From the NCBI GenBank assembly GCA_046155815.1, contig JBJXFY010000029.1:1-6856 (forward strand): 6,856 nucleotides of DNA, given 5' to 3'. The DNA is from JBJXFY01 sp046155815 (GTDB lineage: Bacteria; Verrucomicrobiota; Verrucomicrobiia; Limisphaerales; CAIMTB01). Every line of letters begins with the position of its first letter. Position 1 is the first letter of the stretch. The notes under the pieces were generated by a model. That model was not told the DNA's origin. It searched no databases and saw only the letters and a list, made by a program, of their open reading frames with translations. A program made the translations under genes and the position numbers. Positions 1 through 6,059 of the stretch are shown piece after piece.

Positions 1-73
1 CATCCGTCCCGGCGGCGCGGACGACGCTCCAGTGCGTCGTCGCAAACGCCGCCTTCGCCTCCCCGGGGAACAC
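1..73 (-). CDS. N-terminus of an ECF-type RNA polymerase sigma factor (partial, runs off the left edge)
   Basis: Only the first 24 codons lie in the window. They begin at a GTG at 73-71, the only plausible start, because an in-frame TAG lies just upstream at 85-83. The peptide contains FATTHWSVVRAAGTD. The pattern 'F-x-T-T-x-W-S-x-V-x-x-A' is the usual N-terminus of a large ECF-like sigma factor group found in Planctomycetes, Verrucomicrobia and Acidobacteria. Almost all codons end in G or C, as in the neighbouring genes. The gene is divergent from the spondin gene and shares a 175-bp intergenic region with it. In this family the sigma gene is often followed by a Ser/Thr protein kinase gene, but that part is outside the window. 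The assignment rests on one short motif and the body of the protein cannot be checked. Confidence 0.68.
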   Translation of the reverse strand, partial: MFPGEAKAAFATTHWSVVRAAGTD

Positions 74-159
74 GCCGGCAGGCTAATCGGGGCACCGGGG
101 CTTGCAAGATGCGACAGAGACCAACGGATCCGGCCACGGGGCCAGGCGGTGCGGCGGCC

Positions 160-191
160 GGGAATAAACCGTCCGCCCGGCGCTCTCATCT
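160..191 (+). promoter_or_regulatory. Candidate ECF-type promoter for the spondin gene
   Basis: In a GC-rich intergenic region, an A-rich island GGGAATAAACC (160-170) resembles ECF -35 elements, which commonly contain GGAA followed by A-rich bases. CATCT (187-191) lies 16 bp downstream and could serve as the -10. The ATG of the spondin gene is 57 bp past CATCT. The sigma gene is the second gene downstream, so autoregulation would be natural. This is a by-eye match with no second copy in the window to support a consensus. Confidence 0.4.
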
Positions 192-194
192 GCG

Positions 195-224
195 TGGTCC
201 GTGGCCGTCGTACGGCGCGGACCG
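195..224 (+). promoter_or_regulatory. Stem-loop in the leader of the spondin transcript
   Basis: A lower stem pairs GGTCCG (196-201) with CGGACC (218-223), flanked by a T195-G224 wobble. An upper stem pairs GCCGT (204-208) with ACGGC (212-216) around the three-base loop CGT. Bases 202-203 and 217 form a small internal bulge. If transcription starts a few bases after the candidate -10 at 187-191, this hairpin would sit at the very 5' end of the mRNA, where it could stabilise the transcript. It ends about 24 bases before the ATG. Hairpins are easy to find in GC-rich DNA, so the function is uncertain. Confidence 0.35.
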
Positions 225-248
225 CTCACCAAACTCCCAGCATTCGCC

Positions 249-1034
249 ATGAAATCTCCGATTCTCCCCGCCCTCCTCCTCGGTGCCGCGGCCCTGCCCG
301 CGGCGGCCGTGGATGTCCGCGTCACCGTCGAAAACCTCGCGCCGGCCAACGGCACGTTCATCACGCCCGTCTGGGTCGGATTCCACAACGGCGGCTTCGA
401 CCTGTACGACCGCGGTGCGCCGGCCAGCCCGGCCCTCGAACGCCTCGCCGAGGACGGCAGCATCGCGCCGCTCAGCGCGGCGTTCCTCGCCAGCCTTGCG
501 GGCGTGGTGGACGGCGCGCTGTTCGGGCCGACCATCCCGCCCGTCGGTCCGGGGGAGTCGGCCACGGCAGTCTTCAGCCTCGACGCGATGACGGCCACGA
601 GCCGGTACTTCAGCTACGCCTCGATGATCATCCCGAGCAACGACGCGTTCATCGGCAACGGCAACCCGATGGCCTTCCGCATCTTCGCGGACGACGGGAC
701 ATTCCTCGGCACCCAGTTCACAGTGCTGGGCACAATGATCCTGGACGCGGGCACGGAGGTGAACGACGAGGTGCCGGCAAACACCGCCTTCTTCGGCCAG
801 GCCGCGCCCAACACCGGGCTGGACCAGAACGGCACGGTGGAGCTGCACCCCGGCTTCATTCCGGGCGGGCCGATCCTCAGCGATCCCATGTTCGCCAATG
901 CGGAGTTCCTTGCGGCGAACTACCAGGTCGTGCGCATCACCGTCGGGCTGGTGCCGGAGCCGGGCACGGTGGCGGGCGGGGCGGCCGTGGCCGGTCTCGC
1001 AGGTTTCGCGGCAAGACGCCGTCGTCGGGCCTGA
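249..1034 (+). CDS. Spondin_N-domain PEP-CTERM sorted secreted protein
   Basis: The 261-aa product has a signal peptide (residues 1-20, hydrophobic core LPALLLGAAALPAAA, cleavage near AAA-VD). A spondin_N-like domain follows at about residues 22-220, with hallmarks such as VTVENLAPANGTFITPVW, the 'GFHNGGFDLYDRG' stretch and the 'LERLAEDG' stretch. The C-terminus is a full PEP-CTERM signal: VPEPG (235-239), a short hydrophobic helix, then five arginines. In this family the tail directs export and processing by an exosortase, leaving the protein at or outside the cell surface; no exosortase is in the window. The ATG at 249 is chosen because it places the signal peptide at the N-terminus; a GTG at 201 would add 16 non-signal residues. 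No cysteines are seen. It lies immediately downstream of the candidate ECF promoter, so it is a likely target of the sigma factor encoded next. The ligand and role are unknown. Confidence 0.85.
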   Translation: MKSPILPALLLGAAALPAAAVDVRVTVENLAPANGTFITPVWVGFHNGGFDLYDRGAPASPALERLAEDGSIAPLSAAFLASLAGVVDGALFGPTIPPVGPGESATAVFSLDAMTATSRYFSYASMIIPSNDAFIGNGNPMAFRIFADDGTFLGTQFTVLGTMILDAGTEVNDEVPANTAFFGQAAPNTGLDQNGTVELHPGFIPGGPILSDPMFANAEFLAANYQVVRITVGLVPEPGTVAGGAAVAGLAGFAARRRRRA

Positions 1035-1047
1035 GGCAGCATCGCGA

Positions 1048-1075
1048 CCCCGGTGCCGGCCGGACGGCACCGGGG
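1048..1075 (+). promoter_or_regulatory. Perfect 11-bp inverted repeat between the spondin and sigma genes
   Basis: CCCCGGTGCCG (1048-1058) pairs perfectly with CGGCACCGGGG (1065-1075) around the six-base loop GCCGGA. The stem begins 13 bases after the spondin stop and ends 13 bases before the sigma-factor ATG. There is no T-tract, so it is not a classical intrinsic terminator. It could still act as a partial terminator, a 3'-end stabiliser for the spondin mRNA, or a structure limiting ribosome access to the sigma start, where no Shine-Dalgarno sequence is visible. Confidence 0.55.
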
Positions 1076-1088
1076 CCTGCGCCTGTAA

Positions 1089-1631
1089 ATGGATGTACAC
1101 GCCGACTTCGAACGCGTCGTAGATGAGCACTACCCGCGGCTGTACCGCTTCGCCCGGAGCCTGTCGGGCGGCGAGGACGAGGCCGGCGACCTGACGCAGG
1201 AGACCTTCCTCCGCTACGCCGAGAAGGGTTCCCAGATCCGCGACCCTTCGCGCGTGAAAAGCTGGCTGTTCACCACCCTGCACCGCGAATTCACCAGCCG
1301 CCGGCGGCGGGCGGCGCGCTTCCCGCACGACGACCTTGAGTCGGCGGAGGCGCAGCTGCCCGCAGTGGCCGCCGAGGTGGTGGACGCGCTCGACGCGCGC
1401 ACCGTGCGGGCCGCGCTGGACGCGGTGGACGAGGTCTTCCGCGCGCCGCTCGCGCTGTTCTACCTGGACGACTATTCCTACGCGGAAATTGCGGCGATTC
1501 TCGGCATCCCGATCGGCACCGTCATGTCGCGCCTGTCGCGCGGCAAGGCGCAGCTCAAGCAGCGGCTCACGGCCGCGCGCGCCGGCGAGACGGGACCGGT
1601 CCGCATCCTGCCCTTTCCCCGGGCCGCCTGA
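1089..1631 (+). CDS. ECF-subfamily RNA polymerase sigma factor
   Basis: The 180-aa length is typical of ECF sigma factors, which have only the sigma2 and sigma4 domains. Sigma2 spans about residues 10-75, with the region 2.2 motif DLTQETF (34-40), the region 2.3/2.4 segment KSWLFTTLHREF (57-68) and a basic RRRR run. Sigma4 spans about 108-160, with the helix-turn-helix YSYAEIAAILGIPIGTVMSR at 129-148 followed by LSRGKAQLKQRL. An acidic/alanine linker separates them. It would direct RNA polymerase to envelope-response promoters and would be held inactive by the membrane protein encoded 2 bp downstream, a standard sigma/anti-sigma arrangement. The ATG at 1089 is used because it is the first in frame and gives the normal sigma2 spacing. 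A strong hairpin ends 13 bases upstream. The exact ECF group cannot be set by eye. Confidence 0.93.
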   Translation: MDVHADFERVVDEHYPRLYRFARSLSGGEDEAGDLTQETFLRYAEKGSQIRDPSRVKSWLFTTLHREFTSRRRRAARFPHDDLESAEAQLPAVAAEVVDALDARTVRAALDAVDEVFRAPLALFYLDDYSYAEIAAILGIPIGTVMSRLSRGKAQLKQRLTAARAGETGPVRILPFPRAA

Positions 1632-1633
1632 CC

Positions 1634-2419
1634 ATGAACCCCGAACGTGCCCAGGAAATCCTGCACGCCTACCGCCTCGGCGAGCCGGCGCCCGCCGGCT
1701 CCGAGCTTGCCGAGGCCCTTGCGCTTGCGGAGCGCGACCCCGATCTCGCGCGCTGGCTCGAGGCGGAACTGCGGTTTGACCGCGCGGTGCGGCAGAACCT
1801 CCGCGCCGAGACCGTGCCCGCCGGCCTGCGCCGCCAGATTCTCGCGGCCGGGCGGAAGGTCGTGCCTTACCACCCTTGGTGGCGCCGGCCGGCCCCGCTC
1901 GCGCTCGCCGCGTCGGTGGCGGTGCTGCTCGGGTTGGGCGCGCTGTGGCTGAGTCCGGGCGACGGCCCGTCGCGTACGGAGTCGGTCGCGCAGCGGGGCG
2001 GCGGCCGGGTGGATCTGGCCGCGGCGCGAAAGGAACTGGCCGTGTTCCTGGGCGAATCCCGCTATCGGATGGAGCTGCACAGCGAACGGCTGCCGGAGCT
2101 GCGGCGCTTCCTGCGCGCCCGCGGAGGGCAGGGGAACGCCGACGTCCCGGCCGCGCTGGCCGCGTTGGCCACCTATGGCTGCCAGGTGCTCGACGTGCAG
2201 GGGACGCAGGTCACGCTGATCTGCTTCCGGTCCGGTGAGCTGGGCTTCGTCCACCTCTTCGTCTTTGACGCCGCGGACGTGCGCGACTTGCCGGGTACGG
2301 CACCCGAACTGGCCCGCGCGGGTGACTGGACTACGGCAAGCTGGCGGCACGACGGCCGCGTATACGCCTTCTTCGCGCGTGGTGACGAGGCGGCCGTGCG
2401 CCGGCTCGTCGGCGCGTAA
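1634..2419 (+). CDS. Single-pass membrane anti-sigma factor (putative)
   Basis: This 261-aa protein starts 2 bp after the sigma-factor stop. Residues 1-80 are a charged cytoplasmic region (HAYRLGEPAP, 'ALALAERDPDLARWL', 'FDRAVRQNL', 'VPAGLRRQIL') of the type found in verrucomicrobial anti-sigma-like proteins. One transmembrane helix spans about 88-107 (PLALAASVAVLLGLGALWL). An extracytoplasmic domain of about 150 residues follows, containing YGCQVLDVQGTQVTLICF and GFVHLFVFD. The zinc-finger HxxxCxxC of classical ZAS anti-sigmas is absent. The only two cysteines, C183 and C197, both lie in the outer domain, which could allow disulfide-based sensing. The role is inferred from gene order and topology rather than from a recognised catalytic or binding motif. 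Confidence 0.75.
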   Translation: MNPERAQEILHAYRLGEPAPAGSELAEALALAERDPDLARWLEAELRFDRAVRQNLRAETVPAGLRRQILAAGRKVVPYHPWWRRPAPLALAASVAVLLGLGALWLSPGDGPSRTESVAQRGGGRVDLAAARKELAVFLGESRYRMELHSERLPELRRFLRARGGQGNADVPAALAALATYGCQVLDVQGTQVTLICFRSGELGFVHLFVFDAADVRDLPGTAPELARAGDWTTASWRHDGRVYAFFARGDEAAVRRLVGA

Positions 2420-2462
2420 GGCACTGCGTTTCCACGCGACCACACCGCAGCCGCCGCCCGCC

Positions 2463-2717
2463 ATGATGAACCTGCCGCTGAAATCACCGCCGTCCCGGCC
2501 GCGGATTGCTGCGCCGGCGGCCGTGCTGCTGCTCGCGCTCGCCGCCGCGGGCTGCACCGGCGTGCCCGCGTACCAGCAGCGCTACCTCGTGCGCCCGGAG
2601 ATGCAGTTCTCCGACGACCCCGCCTACGCGCTGGCCGCGGGCATCCTGTACCAGACGGAGACCGGTGCCGCGGTGTCCGGCGGCGCGGCCTCCGCCGGCT
2701 GCACTTCCTGCCGTTGA
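2463..2717 (+). CDS. DUF4266-like small lipoprotein with C-terminal CxxC
   Basis: This 84-aa precursor has a basic N-terminus, a hydrophobic stretch (about residues 16-29) and a lipoprotein signal ending LALAAAGC, with the lipidated cysteine at 31. The mature part is about 54 residues. It starts VPAYQQRYLVRPEMQF and ends GGAASAGCTSCR. This fits the DUF4266 layout (a YERxxLAxPxM-type segment near the N-terminus and a Gly/Cys-rich tail), although the usual GGGCGCN end is replaced by a CxxC (C80, C83). Two adjacent ATGs (2463 and 2466) are equally possible starts. It sits 43 bp after the anti-sigma gene and 4 bp before a barrel gene. DUF4266 lipoproteins are commonly found next to an outer-membrane protein and a thioredoxin, as here. 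The function is not established. Confidence 0.72.
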   Translation: MMNLPLKSPPSRPRIAAPAAVLLLALAAAGCTGVPAYQQRYLVRPEMQFSDDPAYALAAGILYQTETGAAVSGGAASAGCTSCR

Positions 2718-2721
2718 AGCC

Positions 2722-3837
2722 ATGTGCCGCCCCGCTTTCCTGCTCGGCCTGCTGCTGCCCGCGGCGGCGGCCGAGGAACCCGAAGTGATTGCCGGACCGG
2801 CGCCGGAGACGGAGGGGGCCGCCTTCTGGTCGCAGCGCTCCGCCGCCTCGTTCGAAGGGCTCCTAGCGTCGGACGTGCAGCTCACCACGTCCGCGTTGAT
2901 GCACCGCGGCAGCTACGGCATCTGGGAGGCGTCGGCCGGCGTCGGGTTGAACACCTACGGCCTCGACTACCAGCCGGTGGACTTTGATTTTCTCGGCCGG
3001 CCGGAACGCGTGGACGAGGCGCGTTGGTCCGGCCAGTTCAGCGGCCGCGCGCGCGTGCTGCCGCGCCTCACGCTGCTGGCCTCGGGGGGCGTCTTCGACG
3101 GCTTCGCCGACTACCGCTCGCTCTGGCTGAGCACGTACTATGAACAGCAGTTCGGCACGCTGCCGGGCTACCTCGCGCCCGACCCGGGCGGCGCGTCCGT
3201 CGGCGGCGGCGTGCGCTGGGAATGGCTGCCCGGCGCGGGCTTCCTTCAGGGCGACTTCACCTACGTGAACGAGGAGATCGCGCCGGGGTACGAAATTGAC
3301 TTCGACGGCCTGAGCCGGGGCCGGGACCGGCTGTACACCTCGCAATGGCGGATCTCGGAAGAGCATGTCCTCCACCGGCGCGTCCGGATGCTGAACGAGG
3401 TTCGCCTGACGGACACGACGGACCGCGACCAGCGCCTCGCCTGGCAGGGCTCCGTGAACATCGCCCTGGGCGAGCATTGGACGCTGCGGCCCTACGGCGG
3501 CTACGCGCAGGAGGACCCGCAGTTCGAAGCCTGGTATGTCGGCGGCGCGGTGGAGTACGAGCTGGCGCCGGGATGGTTCGTCGGCGCCTCGGGCCGCTAC
3601 TACGAGGACACGGGAGAGATCGAGAACTCGAACTTCTCGAACGCCGCCCCGGCCGTGGAGACCTGGCACGTGGGCGCGGGCGTGCGCCATGTCCGCGAGG
3701 GCCTGACCCTCCGCCTCTTCGCCGCGCCGTACGCCACGCGCTACGAGCCCTTCGGCATCGGCACCGCCTTTTTCGGCAACCTGTACCGCAACCGTGACTG
3801 GGGCCTCGTGCAGGCCTCCGCCACCTTCGAGTTTTGA
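2722..3837 (+). CDS. Outer-membrane beta-barrel protein, unknown family
   Basis: The 371-aa product has a short signal peptide (residues 1-17, LLGLLLPAAAA, cleavage before EEPEV). Long runs of alternating polar and hydrophobic or aromatic residues follow, for example 'LTLLASGGVFDGFADYRSLWL', 'HWTLRPYGGYAQED' and 'WFVGASGRYYEDTG'. It ends in ASATFEF, with the terminal Phe typical of substrates of the BAM assembly machinery. Reading the strands suggests a barrel in the 12-18 strand range, which was not computed. The ATG at 2722 is chosen because it gives a signal peptide. It occupies the position that DUF3570 barrels usually take beside DUF4266 and thioredoxin genes, but I do not recognise clear DUF3570 signatures. 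The thioredoxin gene starts 2 bp after its stop. It could be a channel, or a scaffold for the lipoprotein encoded upstream. Confidence 0.72.
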   Translation: MCRPAFLLGLLLPAAAAEEPEVIAGPAPETEGAAFWSQRSAASFEGLLASDVQLTTSALMHRGSYGIWEASAGVGLNTYGLDYQPVDFDFLGRPERVDEARWSGQFSGRARVLPRLTLLASGGVFDGFADYRSLWLSTYYEQQFGTLPGYLAPDPGGASVGGGVRWEWLPGAGFLQGDFTYVNEEIAPGYEIDFDGLSRGRDRLYTSQWRISEEHVLHRRVRMLNEVRLTDTTDRDQRLAWQGSVNIALGEHWTLRPYGGYAQEDPQFEAWYVGGAVEYELAPGWFVGASGRYYEDTGEIENSNFSNAAPAVETWHVGAGVRHVREGLTLRLFAAPYATRYEPFGIGTAFFGNLYRNRDWGLVQASATFEF

Positions 3838-3839
3838 CC

Positions 3840-4628
3840 ATGAAGACCTTCCCGACCCTCCCTGCCGCGGCCCTGTGGCTGCTCCTCTTGTCCGGCGATG
3901 CCCCTGCCGCCACGCGCTACCGCGAGGGCGACAGCGTGGAGAACTTCACCCTCACGGACCGGGCCACGCGCCAGCCGGTAAAACTGTCGGACCTCGCGGG
4001 CAAGATCGTCTTCCTCGAATGGTTCGCGTGGTGGTGCCCCTTCTGCCAGGCCGCCGCACCGCAGGTGGATGCGGGCATTGCCCGCTGGTACGCGGAACGC
4101 GGCGGCAATCCGGCCGGCCTGCCCGTCATCCACGTCGCGGTGAACCTGCAGGGCGGGCAGGAAAGCCAGACTCAGAACTTCATCAACCGCGCCGCCTTCG
4201 GCCTTGTACTTGAGGATTTCAGTCGTGCGTTGGCGAACCGTTTCCAGTCCGGCGGGCAGCCGATCTTCGCGATCATCAACGGCGTGACCAACTCCCCGAG
4301 CCACCGGCCGTGGGAACTGCTCCTGCACCAGGACGGCTACGGCACGCGTGACTTCTCGGCGAGCATCGCCGACTTCCGCGCGACCGTGGACAGCGTGCAG
4401 GCGCCCCTGCCGCCGCCCGCGCCGCCTTGGATTACGAACATCGTCCGCGTGGCGGAGCGGGAACTGGAGCTCAGCCTGACCGTCGAGGCCGGCCGGCGCG
4501 TCGTGCTTGAGTCGTCCACGGACTTCAGCGCGTGGACGCCGGGCGTCATGCTGACGAACCCCGGCCCAGTGCAGGTCCGCCTTCCGATCGAGGCCGGCCA
4601 CCGCTGGTTTCGCGCCCGCGCCGAGTGA
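3840..4628 (+). CDS. Secreted TlpA/AhpC-TSA-like thioredoxin with C-terminal appendage
   Basis: The 262-aa protein has a signal peptide (about residues 1-24, LPAAALWLLLLSGDAPAA). A redoxin domain at about 30-187 follows: the lead-in 'GDSVENFTLTD' and 'VKLSDLAGKIVFLEWFAWWC', active site WCPFC (C66 and C69), and the cis-proline loop GGQPIFAIING (P141). A Pro-rich linker (189-196) joins a small beta-rich C-terminal module (about 197-262) with LESSTDFSAWTP and a closing HRWFRARAE. Similar 'ASTDLxxW' modules are frequent at the ends of verrucomicrobial secreted proteins. It probably acts as a periplasmic disulfide reductase or oxidase; candidate partners are the CxxC lipoprotein and the two-cysteine anti-sigma-like protein encoded upstream. 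ATG 3840 is preferred over an in-frame TTG at 3834. The gap to the barrel gene is 2 bp. Confidence 0.85.
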   Translation: MKTFPTLPAAALWLLLLSGDAPAATRYREGDSVENFTLTDRATRQPVKLSDLAGKIVFLEWFAWWCPFCQAAAPQVDAGIARWYAERGGNPAGLPVIHVAVNLQGGQESQTQNFINRAAFGLVLEDFSRALANRFQSGGQPIFAIINGVTNSPSHRPWELLLHQDGYGTRDFSASIADFRATVDSVQAPLPPPAPPWITNIVRVAERELELSLTVEAGRRVVLESSTDFSAWTPGVMLTNPGPVQVRLPIEAGHRWFRARAE

Positions 4629-4645
4629 AGCGCCTTCCCGCTCCC

Positions 4646-4795
4646 ATGAAACCCAAGACACCCCTCATGCTCCTGCTGCTTTCCGCGGTGTTTGCCCTGG
4701 GCACCGCCTGCTTCGGCCCCTCGTCGAGGCCTGACCCCCAAGCGCCGGCCGGCGCGGCCACCGGGGCGACCAATGCCGCCCCCGCCGCCCGCTGA
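4646..4795 (+). CDS. Very small putative lipoprotein (49 aa)
   Basis: The reading frame from ATG 4646 encodes a basic N-terminus (MKPKT), a strong hydrophobic core (LMLLLLSAVFALGTA) and a cysteine at residue 22. Only about 27 residues follow, rich in Ala, Pro and Gly and ending NAAPAAR. This is the layout of a lipoprotein precursor, but the lipobox is imperfect (G-T-A-C, with Leu at -4 instead of -3). The gene lies 17 bp after the thioredoxin stop, and its last 23 bp overlap the start of the radical SAM gene in another frame, which suggests translational coupling. The mature peptide is too small for an enzyme. It may be a structural lipopeptide, a substrate for the downstream enzymes, or a leader whose main job is coupling. 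I do not recognise a family. Confidence 0.62.
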   Translation: MKPKTPLMLLLLSAVFALGTACFGPSSRPDPQAPAGAATGATNAAPAAR

Positions 4796-6059
4796 CACCG
4801 CGGCGGAGTCCCGCGCCGTGCTTGCGGCGGCCTGGGCCGCGCTGCCGCCTGCGCTGCGCTCACCGACGCAGTTCATCGGCCGGAAGACGGCGGGCTGCGG
4901 CGCGGTCATCGGGGCCATGCCGCGCTGCGACTTCGCCTGCCGCGGCTGCTACCTCGGCACGGACGCAAACCGTGCCCGGCCCCGGCCGGTGGCGGAAATC
5001 TCCGGACAACTCCTTCAGCTCCGCCAATGGCTCGGCCCCGGCGGCAGCGTCCAGCTCACCGACGGTGAACTGACGCTCCGGCCGGAGCCCGAGCTGGTGG
5101 AGATCATCGCTGTGGCCCGGCGCCTCGGGCTGGTGCCCATGCTGATGACGCACGGCGAAACCTTCCGCCGCCGGCCCGGCCTGCTGGAGCGGCTGATGAC
5201 GGAAGGCGGGCTGACGGAGGTCGCGATCCATGTCGACACCACGCAGCGCGGCCGGCGCGACGCGTATGCCGGGGCGCTCCACGAGGCGGAGCTCGACGGC
5301 CTGCGTACGGAGTTCGCCGGGATGATCCGCGAGGCCCGCCGCCGCACGGGCCGCCGGCTGGAGGCCGCGTCCACGGTCACGGTGACGCGCGGGAACCTGG
5401 CGGACGTGCCGGGGGTGGTGCGGTGGTTCCTGGGCCGCGCGGACGCGTTCAAGATGGTGAGTTTCCAGCCGCTGGCGGCGGTGGGCCGCACGGACCGCGC
5501 GCTGGGCGGCGTGACGGTGCAGGAGCTTTGGGCGCGCATCGCGGAGGGCGGGGCCGACCCGGAGCTTGCGCGTGGCGAGGGCTGGTTCGGCCACCCGGCG
5601 TGCAGCCGCTTCGTGCAGGGGTTCGCCGTGCACGGGCGCGGCGGGCCAAGGCTGGTGCCGATGTACCACGGGGACGATCCCCGGGAGGCGGCGGCGCTGG
5701 CCGGCCTGCTGGAGCGGCTGGGCGCCGCGACCGTCCGCAGCGAGACGCGGCCCGGCAACCTGCGTGCGCTGGCCACCTTCTGCGCGTGGCATCCGGCCTT
5801 CACGCTGCGGCGGCTGTTGCCGCAGGCGCTGCGCGTGCTGCGCCGGGCGGGCACGGTCCGGGGCCGCTACTTCTGCGTCGTGAGCCACCACTTCATGAGT
5901 GCGGCGGAGGCGGCGACGCCGCCGGGCCGCGAGCGCCTCGCGGCCTGCTCGTTCCGGGTGCCCGTGGACGGCGTGCTGCAGCCGATGTGCGCCGTGAACG
6001 CGCTGGGCCTGCGCGAGGCGTACTACCGCGCCGGCCCGGCGGGAAAGCCGGACGCATGA
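4773..6059 (+). CDS. Radical SAM enzyme of uncharacterised subfamily
   Basis: The 428-aa product carries the radical SAM cluster motif CDFACRGC (C52, C56, C59), binding a 4Fe-4S cluster that cleaves S-adenosylmethionine. LTDGELTLR at 95-103 corresponds to the 'GGEP' SAM-binding strand. Further conserved-looking segments are VAIHVDTTQRGR (150-161) and VSFQPLAAVGRT (229-240). The C-terminal half has additional cysteines, C277 (GHPACSRF), C337, C368, C392 and C406 (QPMCAVN), that could hold an auxiliary cluster. The 'HxDTTQ', 'FQP...GR' and 'P-x-C-S' elements recall COG1964-type radical SAM proteins, the group containing archaeal tetraether lipid synthase, but this is a by-eye impression. The ATG at 4773 is the last one upstream of the conserved region; the frame extends to 4692 with a Pro/Arg-rich stretch. 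The stop overlaps the Lgt-like start as ATGA. The substrate is unknown; lipid or lipoprotein is favoured by context. Confidence 0.85.
   Translation: MPPPPPADTAAESRAVLAAAWAALPPALRSPTQFIGRKTAGCGAVIGAMPRCDFACRGCYLGTDANRARPRPVAEISGQLLQLRQWLGPGGSVQLTDGELTLRPEPELVEIIAVARRLGLVPMLMTHGETFRRRPGLLERLMTEGGLTEVAIHVDTTQRGRRDAYAGALHEAELDGLRTEFAGMIREARRRTGRRLEAASTVTVTRGNLADVPGVVRWFLGRADAFKMVSFQPLAAVGRTDRALGGVTVQELWARIAEGGADPELARGEGWFGHPACSRFVQGFAVHGRGGPRLVPMYHGDDPREAAALAGLLERLGAATVRSETRPGNLRALATFCAWHPAFTLRRLLPQALRVLRRAGTVRGRYFCVVSHHFMSAAEAATPPGRERLAACSFRVPVDGVLQPMCAVNALGLREAYYRAGPAGKPDA

Noticed and set aside
20..41. 8-bp inverted repeat (GACGACGC/GCGTCGTC) as a terminator
   Set aside because: It lies inside the minus-strand sigma-like coding sequence, has no T-tract and is explained by GC-rich codons.
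3..86. Plus-strand open frame at the left edge, as the end of an upstream gene
   Set aside because: The 27-residue peptide looks unremarkable, while the minus strand over the same bases gives a recognisable sigma-factor N-terminus.
101..108. Palindrome CTTGCAAG as an operator
   Set aside because: An 8-bp palindrome alone is too short, and no second copy was seen near the promoters.
186..1328. Long minus-strand open frame opposite the spondin and sigma genes
   Set aside because: It has a low-complexity Arg/Ala/Gly/His-rich composition, no recognisable domain, and lies opposite two well-supported genes.
1682..1701. 8-bp stem GAGCCGGC/GCCGGCTC
   Set aside because: It is inside the anti-sigma-like coding region and encodes ordinary residues (EPAPAGS); such stems are expected at this GC content.
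3741..4661. Long minus-strand open frame opposite the thioredoxin gene
   Set aside because: It is a shadow of a gene with clear signal peptide and CPFC motif; the product shows no family features.
4692..4772. N-terminal extension of the radical SAM protein from ATG 4692
   Set aside because: It would add a Pro/Arg-rich stretch fully overlapping the small lipoprotein; the later ATG at 4773 leaves the conserved region intact.
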